Assembly (NCBI GenBank): GCA_902586885.1 | Contig: CACIJG010000008.1 | Location: 16,905 to 80,904, forward strand | Source: an uncultured Alphaproteobacteria bacterium | Lineage (GTDB): Bacteria > Pseudomonadota > Alphaproteobacteria > Rhodobacterales > Rhodobacteraceae | Reading direction: 5' to 3' | Length of the DNA stretch: 64,000 nucleotides | Part shown: positions 51,475 through 61,228 of the stretch, one piece after another | Layout of the letters: each line of letters opens with the position of its first letter | Numbering within the stretch: position 1 is the first letter of the stretch | Made by a program: the position numbers and the translations under genes | The notes under the pieces: model-generated | Database searches by the model: none | The model's input: the letters and a program-made list of their open reading frames with translations, nothing else | Told to the model about the DNA's origin: nothing

Positions 51475-52620
51475 GTGTTGCCAGGTTTTGAAATCATAGG
51501 AAAAGAAGAAAAAAGTGCAGTCAATCGACTTTTTGAAGAAGGAAAAATCTTTTTTGCACATGGCTTTGATAATAAAAGAAAACACTTTCATGTAAGAGAG
51601 TTTGAAACTGAATTAAAGTCAGTTTTTGCCCAAAGGATGTCTGACTCTTTATGTGTTTCGTCTGGTACAGCTGCTATTAAAATTGCACTAAAAGCACTTA
51701 ATGTTGGACTCGGTGATGAGGTTATTACTCAATCATTCAACTTTATTGCCACCGTTGAAGCAATTGTAGACACTGGTGCCAAGCTAATCTTAACAGGTAT
51801 AGATGATACCTTAAATATGGACCCTAGAAGCTTATCAAACCTTATTTCTAAAAAGACGAAGGCAATTGTTCCTGTTCATATGTTAGGAGTACCAGCAAAT
51901 ATGCACACAATAAAAAAGATTTCGAGAGAACATTCTATACCCATTATAGAAGATGCATGTGAGGCAATAGGGGCCAAAGTAGGTGATACTTTCGTGGGCG
52001 GTTTAGGTGATTTTGGTATTTATAGTTTTGACTTTGGCAAGATGATAACAACAGGAGAAGGCGGAGCGATTTTCTCAAAATCAAAAAAGTTAGGAAAGAT
52101 AGCTAGAATGTATCACGATCATGGCCACAAAAATCTAGAAGGTATTCCAAGAGGTAAGGATACAGCTGGGGTCATTGGTTTTAATTACAGGATGACAGAA
52201 TTTAGCGGGGCGTTTGGGAAAGAGCAGCTAAAAAAATTTCCAAGAATTTTGGAAGAGTCAAAGAAGCGATTTATCACCTTAAAAAAAAACATAAACCATG
52301 AGGAAATTAAATTTCGACACATAAGAATTGAGGATCAACCAAATTACGATACCTTTGTTGCTGTGATTGAGAATAGTTCATTGAGAAAGAAAGTAATCGA
52401 TACTTTAAATAGGACATCTTTTGGAACAAAAAATTTACCGGATGCATTCAATTGGCATTGTGCTTACTTTTGGAAGCATGTTGATAAAAATATTAGAACA
52501 AAAGAAGTTAAAGAAGCATATAAAAAACTTATCAAATGTGTAGCTATTCCAATTTTTATTTCGCGGAGCATTAGTGAATACAAAAACTTAGCGAAAGAGA
52601 TAAATGCCTGCAAAAGATGA
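51475..52620 (+). CDS. DegT/DnrJ-type sugar aminotransferase
   Basis: 381 aa, GTG start 51475 with AGGA 7 nt before. PLP-dependent nucleotide-sugar aminotransferase: SGTAAIKIALKAL, IIEDACEAIGAK, and the PLP Lys in SFDFGKMITTGEGG. In a nonulosonate pathway it would add the 4-amino group of a UDP-4-keto sugar (LegC-like). The needed 4,6-dehydratase is not in the window. The 3' end overlaps the next gene by 17 bp. Confidence 0.85.
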   Translation: MLPGFEIIGKEEKSAVNRLFEEGKIFFAHGFDNKRKHFHVREFETELKSVFAQRMSDSLCVSSGTAAIKIALKALNVGLGDEVITQSFNFIATVEAIVDTGAKLILTGIDDTLNMDPRSLSNLISKKTKAIVPVHMLGVPANMHTIKKISREHSIPIIEDACEAIGAKVGDTFVGGLGDFGIYSFDFGKMITTGEGGAIFSKSKKLGKIARMYHDHGHKNLEGIPRGKDTAGVIGFNYRMTEFSGAFGKEQLKKFPRILEESKKRFITLKKNINHEEIKFRHIRIEDQPNYDTFVAVIENSSLRKKVIDTLNRTSFGTKNLPDAFNWHCAYFWKHVDKNIRTKEVKEAYKKLIKCVAIPIFISRSISEYKNLAKEINACKR

Positions 52621-53392
52621 ATACGTTTTTATAGTTGTACCAGCTAGAAAAAATTCAAAGAGACTTAAGAATAAAAACGTTAAAGACTTTGAGGGCTTTC
52701 CTTTGTTTGAGTGGAGTTTTGCTGCCGCCCTTTATACAAAAAAAACACTTAATTCAATTGGTTTATCAAATGTTGAAATAGTTTGTTCCAGTAACGACAA
52801 GAAAATAATAGAGATAGTTATCGAAAAATACTCTGGAGCAATAAGTCCAGTAGTTAGAGAAGAGAATCTATCCGGGGATAATATAACCTTAGAGTCAGTA
52901 ATTATTCAGGCAGTAGAGGAAATAGCGAAAAAAAAAGGCTTAATTAACGCTTTGCACGGTAGGTTTATTTTGTTTCAACCAACATCTCCAATAAGGGCAA
53001 AAACAGATCTGATTAAATTCTGTGAGATGTTTACTAAAACGAAAAAAGAGTTTTCTATATTATCGGCCAATGAAAATTATAGTGATTTCAAGGATATTTA
53101 CTCCTTAAAAGAAATTAATCGTTTAGAGGGAGTTGCTTGGATTGTTGGAAGTAAAATACATAAAAGAGGTAAACTTCAAAAAAAAAGCGCCTTCATTGAT
53201 GGAAGTATATATTCGGGAGAAATTAGCGCATTGAAAAGAAATACATTTATCCCAAATAACAAAACTCTTGTTTTTCTTCAGTCTACTCCTTTGTCAGTAG
53301 ATATTGACACGCAGAAAAACTTTGATGAGGCAGTCGATGCTTTATATAAAGTTAAAAGTGAGGGGATTGAAGTTGTCAAACCAGAAATTTGA
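52604..53392 (+). CDS. CMP-nonulosonate cytidylyltransferase
   Basis: 262 aa with the NeuA/LegF pattern: VPARKNSKRLKNKNVKDFEG at the start, then the QPTSPIR motif and the VDIDTQKNFDEA metal site. Activates a sialic- or legionaminic-type acid with CTP before transfer to a surface glycan. Confidence 0.88.
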   Translation: MPAKDEYVFIVVPARKNSKRLKNKNVKDFEGFPLFEWSFAAALYTKKTLNSIGLSNVEIVCSSNDKKIIEIVIEKYSGAISPVVREENLSGDNITLESVIIQAVEEIAKKKGLINALHGRFILFQPTSPIRAKTDLIKFCEMFTKTKKEFSILSANENYSDFKDIYSLKEINRLEGVAWIVGSKIHKRGKLQKKSAFIDGSIYSGEISALKRNTFIPNNKTLVFLQSTPLSVDIDTQKNFDEAVDALYKVKSEGIEVVKPEI

Positions 53393-54917
53393 CATAATTA
53401 TTGTGGGTGCGGGAACTGCTGGGTTAGAAATAGCAAAAAATGCAAGTCTAGCTGACTTGAGAGTTTGTCTTATTGATCAAGGTGACTCTGATGGAAAAGG
53501 TTTTTATAACAAAATCCCCCTTTTGTCTGGGAAAATACTATCGAATGAAAAGTATTGTCTCAATTTGATTTCAGAAAAACAAAAATCTTTGCAAAACAGA
53601 AAAGTCCCGATCCTGCAAGGAATTGGTTTTGGAGGCTCTAGTCTGATTAATGGGGGAGTATCTTATCTAGGTTATGAAAACAAATATAATGACGTTTTCC
53701 ACTTTTGGCCAAAGAGTTTTTACTCTCGAATGAAAGATCAAATTTTTAGTGGCAGTTTTAACTACAACAGGAATTTTGGGTTTTATGATGCTTTGACCGA
53801 ATATTTTGCCCAAGGACTTCTGAAATTAAATTATAAAGAAAACGATGATCTAGACGACGCTAAAGAGGGGTTTGGATTACTCCACATAAACACGCTTCAT
53901 TCAAAGAGAAACAATTTTGTTAATGATTTTATATCAAATGCCAAACATAGAAATATAACCAGAATTGCTAATTCAAAGGTACAAAAAGTAATTTTAAAAA
54001 ATGGGATTGCTTTAGGAGTTACATATAAAAACGCAAATTTCCCCGATGAAAATCAGACAGTCCACGGAAGAAAAATCATTATATCTGCAGGGACTATTTT
54101 TTCCCCTCAGATTTTACTAAAATCAGGAATAGGTGATGCGAGCTCTCTCAAGAAAACTGGGATAAATGTTAAGGTTGTTAATAAGCATGTAGGAAAACAC
54201 CTAAAGGATCATGCGAATTTTAGAATTGATTTCGAATGCAAAGGTTTTGACACCATTAATCAAAAGTCAAAGGGATTGAAACTACTTGTTGAGATATTTA
54301 AGTATTACTTCAAAAATAACTCTATATTGAGTGGGTGTGGTAGCTCTCTAGGGTGGAATAGTGCAAACTTTGAAGGTGTTAAAGATCAAGATAGTTTAGT
54401 AAGGTATCACCTGGTTCATTTTACTCAAAAGAGAGAACAGCTTTCTTCCAAAGGAATTAAGTTTGAAGATGGGCAATTCGCCTCTATTGGAGCGTTTCAG
54501 GTTTTTCCAAAATCAGAAGGCGAATTGATTTTTGATTCAAGAGGGGGACTCAAAGCAGATCCAAATTATTTAAGCAACTCTTTTGATAAAAAACTAGCTA
54601 GCAAGGCTCTTATGAAGGGAATAAAAACAATAAAAAATCTTGGCTTTAAGCCTGTATATCAATTTAAAGATGATAACTCATATTTAAAACATATTGAGCA
54701 AAATACCTTCTCTGGTTATCACTTGATTGGAACAAATAGGATGGCTGAAAATAAAAATAATGGTGTAGTCGATAAGCAATTTAAAGTGTTTGACACACAG
54801 AATCTCTATGTTTGTGACGCCTCAATTTTTCCTGACTTTGTTTCCACTCACCAGTATCTTCCAACACTGGCTATGGGGAAAATGTTTTCTTCACAGCAGA
54901 AATGGATTAGTTTTTAG
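53373..54917 (+). CDS. GMC-family flavin oxidoreductase
   Basis: 514 aa from TTG 53373 (GAGGGG 9 nt upstream); an earlier in-frame ATG at 53304 would give 23 extra residues wholly inside the previous gene. FAD-binding FDIIIVGAGTAGLEIAK, GIGFGGSSLINGG, IISAGTIFSPQILLKSGIG, and the catalytic His region YHLIGTNRM. A GMC enzyme oxidises an alcohol or sugar. Being coupled to the cytidylyltransferase in a nonulosonate cluster is unusual; it may tailor the sugar. Confidence 0.85.
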   Translation: MSNQKFDIIIVGAGTAGLEIAKNASLADLRVCLIDQGDSDGKGFYNKIPLLSGKILSNEKYCLNLISEKQKSLQNRKVPILQGIGFGGSSLINGGVSYLGYENKYNDVFHFWPKSFYSRMKDQIFSGSFNYNRNFGFYDALTEYFAQGLLKLNYKENDDLDDAKEGFGLLHINTLHSKRNNFVNDFISNAKHRNITRIANSKVQKVILKNGIALGVTYKNANFPDENQTVHGRKIIISAGTIFSPQILLKSGIGDASSLKKTGINVKVVNKHVGKHLKDHANFRIDFECKGFDTINQKSKGLKLLVEIFKYYFKNNSILSGCGSSLGWNSANFEGVKDQDSLVRYHLVHFTQKREQLSSKGIKFEDGQFASIGAFQVFPKSEGELIFDSRGGLKADPNYLSNSFDKKLASKALMKGIKTIKNLGFKPVYQFKDDNSYLKHIEQNTFSGYHLIGTNRMAENKNNGVVDKQFKVFDTQNLYVCDASIFPDFVSTHQYLPTLAMGKMFSSQQKWISF

Positions 54918-56031
54918 ATTTTTCAAAGAATGTTTTCTGGGTTTTTAATGACCAAATTTTATTCTGCCTAAGTATTTTGATGAATTTTTCAGAAGAGTTC
55001 CCAGACCCAAAGCTTCTATCAGATCCATGTTTAGTGGCCCATTTTTTCTTTATTATTTGCTCAAGAGACGCATTATTTTGATAGCTATAGTTTGTTACGC
55101 TTTTTGAGAAGGATCTATTTTTTTGTCTTGACCCTATATTTATGGAGGGAACACCTAAAAATGGTGCCTCTCTTACCCCAGCAGAACTATTTCCTATAAG
55201 CAATTTAGCATTTTTCAGTAACACAGAGAAATAATTGAATCTCATAGAGGGAATTATCTTGAATCTCTCTTTCGGTAATTTTTCTATCTCTTTAAAAATT
55301 AAGTCACTGCCTGGATCATTATTAGGAGCAATAATTACAAAATTCTTATTGGTTTTTTTAAGTACTCCACAAATATTCGAAGTTTGTTTCTTAAAATCTT
55401 GAAGCTCAGAAGTTACGGAATGAAAAATAAAGATTCCAAAATCCTCCCAAGGAATTTCGTAATATTTAAGAACATCCATTAAGTTAATGGGTTTCTTCGC
55501 TTTGTGAGTATCTAACTCCGGAGAGCCTATTATAAAAATCCGATCCGGGTGTTCTCCCATCCTGACTAATCGATTTTTTGCTGATTGGGAGCTTACAAAA
55601 TGAGATGTGCATAGTTTTGAATTACAATGCCTATAAGCCTCGTCAATTGTTCCTGAAACTTCGCCTCCTTCAATATGAGTGCTCCGTACGTTTTGTGAAG
55701 CGCAAACTAATGCCGCACTTAATGATTCCACTCGATCACCATGAATTAAGACCATATCAGGTTTTATTTTTTTTACGTAGTCTGAAAAACCCATGATAGT
55801 TTTGGCAAGAATTTTCTCTAAGGAGTCGCCTTCCATCTGATTAATAAATTCTTCTCGCTTAGCACCCTTAACTCTTGCTACTTCAATACTTGTTAGACCA
55901 TATTTTTCTAATAAGTGCATCCCTGTTACGAAAAAATAAATATGATAACCGTTATTCTTGGCTATAGAAGCTAAAGGTTCAATTTTACCGAAGTCTGCCC
56001 TAGTTCCGGTTATGAATAAAAGTTTTTTCAA
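54907..56031 (-). CDS. UDP-GlcNAc 2-epimerase, hydrolysing type (NeuC/LegG-like)
   Basis: 374 aa: ITGTRADFGKIEPL at the start, IHGDRVESL, HIEGGEVSGTIDEAYRH, and GNSSAGVREAPFLGVPSINIGSRQ. It epimerises and removes UDP to give the free ManNAc-type sugar used by the synthase that precedes it. Overlaps the GMC gene's end by 11 bp; 14 bp after the synthase gene. Confidence 0.9.
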   Translation of the reverse strand: MKKLLFITGTRADFGKIEPLASIAKNNGYHIYFFVTGMHLLEKYGLTSIEVARVKGAKREEFINQMEGDSLEKILAKTIMGFSDYVKKIKPDMVLIHGDRVESLSAALVCASQNVRSTHIEGGEVSGTIDEAYRHCNSKLCTSHFVSSQSAKNRLVRMGEHPDRIFIIGSPELDTHKAKKPINLMDVLKYYEIPWEDFGIFIFHSVTSELQDFKKQTSNICGVLKKTNKNFVIIAPNNDPGSDLIFKEIEKLPKERFKIIPSMRFNYFSVLLKNAKLLIGNSSAGVREAPFLGVPSINIGSRQKNRSFSKSVTNYSYQNNASLEQIIKKKWATKHGSDRSFGSGNSSEKFIKILRQNKIWSLKTQKTFFEKSKN

Positions 56032-56045
56032 ATTACTTTTCTTTT

Positions 56046-57074
56046 CTATTCAATATCAGTCCACTTGATTTGCTGATTTCTTTTAATTTCATTCCTTGCT
56101 CTTTTGCCAATAACTTTTTTATACTCGTATCCTGGTATTTGACCATTGCCAGGTCTTCTGGCCCATATATTTTTCCTTGTTAACAGAGTTCCCCTAGGAA
56201 TATCAATATCTGCAACTATTGAAGATCTTGCAAATTTATAAACTTCTTTTTCTGTTTCAGCTACAAATTTTTTTCTGTCTCGAGCTGCAGCAATATCTTT
56301 GCTTTTTTTTATCAAATATTCCAGCTCGGATGGATCCATAGAGCAAGAAATATCTGGACCCTTCCTTTTTTTTGTATCTGTGAAATGTTTTTCTACAATC
56401 GTTGCTCCCATAGCGATGGAGGCCAACGCCATTTCAGGTCCGATTGAATGGTCTGAAAAACCTATTTCAGCATTTGGAAAGTTGGCGTATAGATCTGTAA
56501 TGCTACCTAAAGAAATCTGGTCAGGAGGACAAGGGTAAATATTGGTGCATTCCAAGATTGCATAATCGACATTAGAGGCCTCAATAATGCTAACGGGGTT
56601 TTTAATTGATGAGCTTGTTTGCATTCCTGTAGATAGAATAACTGGTTTCCCAATTGATGCAATATACTCAATCAATAAAAAATTGTCGCATTCGCCTGAT
56701 CCAATCTTGAAAGCAGGTATTCCAATTTCAGCGAGAAAGTCTGCAGCTCTTCTAGAAAATGGAGTGGAAATGTAGATCATACCTAAATTTTCAGTAAACT
56801 CTTTTAATTTAATTTCCTGATCCTTTGTTAAACAGCATTTTTTCATAATTTCCCAAATTGACTTATCAGCATTTGGAGGAACAATTTTTTTCGCATCTTC
56901 TGTCATTTCATCATCTAAAAAATGAGTTTGATGTTTTATAGCTTCGCACCCAGTTTTTGCTGCAGCGTGAACCATTTTTTTTGCTAAATCTAGGTTGCCT
57001 CCATGGTTTATACCTAGTTCAGCAATTATTAGAGGTGGGAAACCTTTGCCTATTTTTCTGTTAGCAATTCTCAT
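56046..57074 (-). CDS. nonulosonate (N-acetylneuraminate/legionaminate) synthase
   Basis: 342 aa. TIM-barrel condensing domain with AELGINHGGNLDLAKKM, KIGSGECDNFLLIEYIAS, and SDHSIGPEMAL ... VEKHFTDTKKRKGPD (metal ligands), plus a C-terminal SAF antifreeze-like domain (FARSSIVADIDIPRGTLLT). Condenses PEP with a hexosamine to form the nine-carbon acid. The exact sugar (Neu, Leg or Pse) cannot be decided from the sequence. Confidence 0.92.
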   Translation of the reverse strand: MRIANRKIGKGFPPLIIAELGINHGGNLDLAKKMVHAAAKTGCEAIKHQTHFLDDEMTEDAKKIVPPNADKSIWEIMKKCCLTKDQEIKLKEFTENLGMIYISTPFSRRAADFLAEIGIPAFKIGSGECDNFLLIEYIASIGKPVILSTGMQTSSSIKNPVSIIEASNVDYAILECTNIYPCPPDQISLGSITDLYANFPNAEIGFSDHSIGPEMALASIAMGATIVEKHFTDTKKRKGPDISCSMDPSELEYLIKKSKDIAAARDRKKFVAETEKEVYKFARSSIVADIDIPRGTLLTRKNIWARRPGNGQIPGYEYKKVIGKRARNEIKRNQQIKWTDIE

Positions 57075-57187
57075 TATTATTAAACCTATCTTTTAAATCT
57101 TGTGTATTTACAATATAACGAAGAGTAAACAAAAAAGCTTTTAGTTATTGAAATTATTGTTAGCAGAACAAACTAAGTAGAGATCGA

Positions 57188-58609
57188 TTGAGAATTTTTA
57201 TCAAGAATTTTATCCCTTATTTTATTGCCTTTATATATAGAGTAATATGGTATCTTCTTTTCCCTTTTATCTATTTCTATTTTTTGTTTAGGTCAATTAA
57301 AGAACCAGGATATGAAAAAAATTTTCTGGAAAGGCTTGTGCTGTACAAATCTAAATTCCAAAATGCTATTTGGTTTCATGCTGTCTCTCTTGGCGAATTG
57401 AGAGCTGCACGCCCAATTTTCTATAAACTTTTAAAAGATAATGAGAGATTATTATTAACAACACTGACTTTGGCAGGTAGAAAAGCTGCTCAAAAAGAGT
57501 TTAAGGATCAAATCCATAAAGGCGAAGTTGCCGTGTTCTATAACCCTTTAGAATTTGATTTTTTGTTTTATAAATTCATTAAAAAACATTCTCCTAAGTT
57601 TTGTGTGATATTAGAATGTGATCTTTGGCCCGTGATGATATCGTCTATAAAGCGAGCAGGTGTGCCTTTAGTTTTTGCTCAAGCCCAGTACCCTGAGAGA
57701 GGATTTAAAAGAGACAGAAGCTTTCCATTTTTAAAAGGAAATTTAATAAAAGAATTTGATCTTATCCTGGCAAAATCAGAAAAGCATTTAAAAAGATTTC
57801 AGTTTTTTGGAGGAAAGAACATTTCAATTATGGGTGATATGCGTTTTGAATTAGATATTCCTAAAAATCATTTAAAAATGGCAGGTTCATTTAAACGAAG
57901 GTTTTTGAAGAATTATTTTACTATTTGTTTTACCAGCATTGGAAAAAAAGAAGATAAAATAATTGTTGAAGTGATTAGCAGGATTTTACAAAATTCGCTA
58001 AGGACAGAAAATTTAAGGTTCTTTTTTGTTTTTGTACCTAGACACCCTAATGATTTTAAAAATTGTGACCGTTTATTTAAAGGTACGTCAATTAGAATAA
58101 AAAAAAGAAGCGAGCTATTTGAAAATAATTTAAATCCAGCAAAAAGGTTGGCCTTGGACCATAAAATTATAGATTTTGATGCAATTTGGGGTGATAGCTT
58201 AGGTGAATTGAATTTTTATATGAGCCTGGCAGATATCGTTTTTATGGGAGATTCATTTAATGAAGAGGGCTCTCACAACATTATAGAGCCATTTGCACTT
58301 GAGAAGCCTGTTTTAGTAGGACCTAGCATTTGGGGAATAGAATACCCTGCAATGGAGGCGCTTGAGGCAAAAATTTTAAAACAAGTCTTTAGCAAGGAGG
58401 AGTTAATCAAGGAGTTACAGGATTTTGAAGAAAAATTTAAAAAAAATGATAGAGATTTAGAAATTTTGAGTACAAAACTTTCGAGCTTTTACAAATTACA
58501 TTCAGGCGCTGCAAAAAGATTTTATGATGTGTTAAAAAAGAAGAATTTAATAAGTCCCGATATTAGGCCTGAGGTAGAAAATAAAATTAAGAAAAAACTA
58601 AAGATGTAA
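57188..58609 (+). CDS. waaA: Kdo transferase-like glycosyltransferase (WaaA family)
   Basis: 473 aa from TTG 57188. An N-terminal membrane-associated helix, then the GT30 pattern: WFHAVSLGELRAARP, LECDLWPVMI, FVPRHPNDF, and GDSFNEEGSHNIIEPFALEKPVLVGPSIWG. It adds 3-deoxy-manno-octulosonate to lipid A. Its Lys/Arg-rich C-terminus is longer than in E. coli. Its place next to nonulosonate genes may reflect shared surface sugar assembly. Confidence 0.83.
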   Translation: MRIFIKNFIPYFIAFIYRVIWYLLFPFIYFYFLFRSIKEPGYEKNFLERLVLYKSKFQNAIWFHAVSLGELRAARPIFYKLLKDNERLLLTTLTLAGRKAAQKEFKDQIHKGEVAVFYNPLEFDFLFYKFIKKHSPKFCVILECDLWPVMISSIKRAGVPLVFAQAQYPERGFKRDRSFPFLKGNLIKEFDLILAKSEKHLKRFQFFGGKNISIMGDMRFELDIPKNHLKMAGSFKRRFLKNYFTICFTSIGKKEDKIIVEVISRILQNSLRTENLRFFFVFVPRHPNDFKNCDRLFKGTSIRIKKRSELFENNLNPAKRLALDHKIIDFDAIWGDSLGELNFYMSLADIVFMGDSFNEEGSHNIIEPFALEKPVLVGPSIWGIEYPAMEALEAKILKQVFSKEELIKELQDFEEKFKKNDRDLEILSTKLSSFYKLHSGAAKRFYDVLKKKNLISPDIRPEVENKIKKKLKM

Positions 58610-58624
58610 GCAAGACTTTTACCA

Positions 58625-59797
58625 TTAAAATTTTTTTTGATCCCGTGGATTTGGTATGAATAATAGTAAGACTGCTGCGAGCAATACCATTATAGATACG
58701 GTGTAAAAAGCAATATTATAATTGCCTGTGTAATCAAAAATCACACCAGCAAACACTGGTCCAGTAACTGCGCCAATCGCACCAAAAAAAGTTATTTTAC
58801 CAAAAACCGCACCTAATTTTTCGAGTCCAAAATTTTCAGCAATTATAAATGGTGCAACTGTGAAGTGTCCTCCATGAGAAAAACCATATAAAGGAAGAAG
58901 TAGGTATAATAGAAATACACTTTCAGCTGTGGCTATTCCAAAAAGCGCTATTGCCATTGGAATTATGCATAAAATATATGTCAGTTTACCTCCTAATCTA
59001 TCAGCAAAGAAACCAATTGCCAACCTTCCAAAAATACTTGAAAATCCAATTATTGAGAGCAATAGAGCACTAGCTTCAATCGATAATCCAATGTCTTTTC
59101 CGTAAGGTGCGATATGGGTCATGGTAGTAAACATCGCAAAAAAAATAAAAAGTTGACAAGCTGCTAATAGCCAAAAATGGGAATTTGAAGAAAAGTTTGT
59201 TTGGTTCAGTTTAAAATCTTCGTCTCTTTTTTTCTCAGGTAAACTCATAAACATTGCTGCTATCAAGAGTCCTACAATTGATGCAGTTCCCAAAAATAAT
59301 ACTGCAGAACGCCACCCAAAATAAATGATTAAAATTGCTATAAGGGGAGGTATAAGCATTTGCCCAAGTGCAGTACCCAATTTAGCAATTGAAGTCATGA
59401 TACCTCGGCGCTTGCCAAACCATTTAGCAATAGTCGACAAAGTAGAGATATCGTGCGTACTTAGCCCAGTGCCTATAAAAAAAATAAAAATAATAAAAAG
59501 GTGCCAAATTTGACTAGAGTAAGATAAAAGAATAAAACCAATACCAAAAATTAAACCATTAATTCCAAGAACTAATCTGGGACCAAACTTGTCGTTTAAA
59601 TAACCCCCAGGAATTGCTAAAACTCCCCAAGCTAGCCATCCAGCTGCGCCAATTGCAGATAATATAGTTCTGGACCAACCGAAGTCTCTCTCGAACTCTG
59701 TTATAAGCACTCCGTAAGTGAAAAGCATTCCTACAATTATAAATTGAGTTATGAACGAGCCTATAATAACCCCAGTTTTTTTCATTTGTATATCCAC
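58625..59797 (-). CDS. MFS transporter, OFA/monocarboxylate type
   Basis: 390 aa with about 12 helices; GVLAIPGGYLNDKFGPR is the loop 2-3 MFS signature and FGRLAIGFFADRLGGKL the second-half repeat. This fits the oxalate/formate/monocarboxylate-type group; substrate unknown. Confidence 0.85.
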   Translation of the reverse strand: MDIQMKKTGVIIGSFITQFIIVGMLFTYGVLITEFERDFGWSRTILSAIGAAGWLAWGVLAIPGGYLNDKFGPRLVLGINGLIFGIGFILLSYSSQIWHLFIIFIFFIGTGLSTHDISTLSTIAKWFGKRRGIMTSIAKLGTALGQMLIPPLIAILIIYFGWRSAVLFLGTASIVGLLIAAMFMSLPEKKRDEDFKLNQTNFSSNSHFWLLAACQLFIFFAMFTTMTHIAPYGKDIGLSIEASALLLSIIGFSSIFGRLAIGFFADRLGGKLTYILCIIPMAIALFGIATAESVFLLYLLLPLYGFSHGGHFTVAPFIIAENFGLEKLGAVFGKITFFGAIGAVTGPVFAGVIFDYTGNYNIAFYTVSIMVLLAAVLLLFIPNPRDQKKF

Positions 59798-59945
59798 TAA
59801 TTTCAGAGATATTAAATTACACTTCCTGTTAAGGACTCTTAAACATACATTTTATGAAACATCAATATTTAATATTGAAGATAATTATTAGGTCGCTAAC
59901 ATTAATATTAAATTTAATATGTACGAAAAAATTGGTGTGATTAAT

Positions 59946-60740
59946 ATGGAAAGAGAAAATGTTTGTTTAGTTATTGGCGCAGGAGCTGGTATTGGGGCAA
60001 CTGTTGCGAAAAGATTTGCGAGATCAGGTTATTATTCAGTTTTGTCAAGACGAACAGATAAATCAGGGTTAGATGTAGCTGTCGAGAGTATCAAAAATAA
60101 TGGGGGTAAAGCCAAGGGATATATAATTAACGCCATAGAGGAAGGTGCTATTGAAAGTCTTATAAATGAAGTAGAAGAAAATATTGGCTCTATTCAAGTA
60201 GCCGTATACAACTTGGGATCTCAGATTGGAAACAAAGATTTGTATGAAACTTCTGACAAAGTTTTTGAGCGAGGGTGGAAGATGGCTACACTCGGCCTTT
60301 TTAGAGTTGCAAAAAGTTTGTTTCCTTATATGGAAAATAGAGGAAAGGGAACTTTACTAGTTACTTCTTCAACTGCAGCAGTAAGAGGTAACAAAGGCCA
60401 GCACTCTCATGCCGCTTCTATGGCAGGTCGAAGAATGCTTTGTCAGACATTCAACGCCGAGTTTTCTCCAAAAGGAATTCATACGTCACATATAATAATA
60501 GATGGGGCTGTTGACGCGCCAGATACTCTGGGGAAAATGCTGGGTGAAGAAGCATATCAAAAAATGCGAAAAGAAAAGGGTCTTGAGAAAGATGGCCTTC
60601 TTTTGCCAGAAGAAATAGCCGAGACTTATTATCATCTGGCTCACCAACATAGATCTGCTTGGACACATGAAATCGATCTACGTGCATATAACGATTTGCC
60701 CTGGTGGAACACTGCTCATACAGGAGCACAAAATTTTTAG
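59946..60740 (+). CDS. atypical short-chain dehydrogenase/reductase
   Basis: 264 aa from ATG 59946 (an ATG at 59919 adds 9 residues). Nucleotide-binding VIGAGAGIGATVAKRF and NLGSQ (in the NNAG position). The catalytic Tyr-x3-Lys is absent: after the SSTAA Ser strand the expected YxASK reads SHAASMAG. It is therefore probably not a standard reductase. Ends with AYNDLPWW. Its stop overlaps the thioesterase gene by 4 bp. Confidence 0.82.
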   Translation: MERENVCLVIGAGAGIGATVAKRFARSGYYSVLSRRTDKSGLDVAVESIKNNGGKAKGYIINAIEEGAIESLINEVEENIGSIQVAVYNLGSQIGNKDLYETSDKVFERGWKMATLGLFRVAKSLFPYMENRGKGTLLVTSSTAAVRGNKGQHSHAASMAGRRMLCQTFNAEFSPKGIHTSHIIIDGAVDAPDTLGKMLGEEAYQKMRKEKGLEKDGLLLPEEIAETYYHLAHQHRSAWTHEIDLRAYNDLPWWNTAHTGAQNF

Positions 60741-61189
60741 CCAATAATAGAAAATTTTTTCGGTGTAAACCAAGAGTTGTCTGAAGCGGGCGTTTTTGGA
60801 AACAATTTCATTTGTTGTGTTCCAGACGCCATTATTTCTCCTTTGTAAATCAATTCACTTTGAGTGAATGCAAAGTTTTTCCCTGATTTAAGTACCTTAG
60901 CCGAAGCTTTTACTTTTCCTGGAGGGCAGGGATTAAAAAATTGAATATTTAAGGCTAGACTTAGGCCTCCAATTTTACCTTCATTTAGTAGATCAACTAC
61001 AAAGAACATTGATGCATCTAAAATAAAAGATACAGTACCTCCATGAGCTATAGTTCCTTCAGTGTGACAAAACTCCACAGGTATAACCCAATCAACTTTA
61101 AGGCTCTCTTTTTGTCTATTAAGCTCTGTAACAGTTGGTTCTAATTGCTCCTGAATTTTTGCATATCTTATTTCCGATGGTAAACTCAT
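60737..61189 (-). CDS. PaaI-type hotdog-fold thioesterase
   Basis: 150 aa from ATG 61189 (a longer frame to 61285 has a 32-residue non-homologous extension). Hotdog fold with EGTIAHGGTVSFILDASMFF as the active-site helix. Acyl-CoA thioesterase; substrate unknown. Divergent from the phosphodiesterase gene, 39 bp apart. Confidence 0.8.
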   Translation of the reverse strand: MSLPSEIRYAKIQEQLEPTVTELNRQKESLKVDWVIPVEFCHTEGTIAHGGTVSFILDASMFFVVDLLNEGKIGGLSLALNIQFFNPCPPGKVKASAKVLKSGKNFAFTQSELIYKGEIMASGTQQMKLFPKTPASDNSWFTPKKFSIIG

Positions 61190-61228
61190 TGAATGTGACC
61201 TATATAGTTTTATTCTAGAAAGTTTTTT

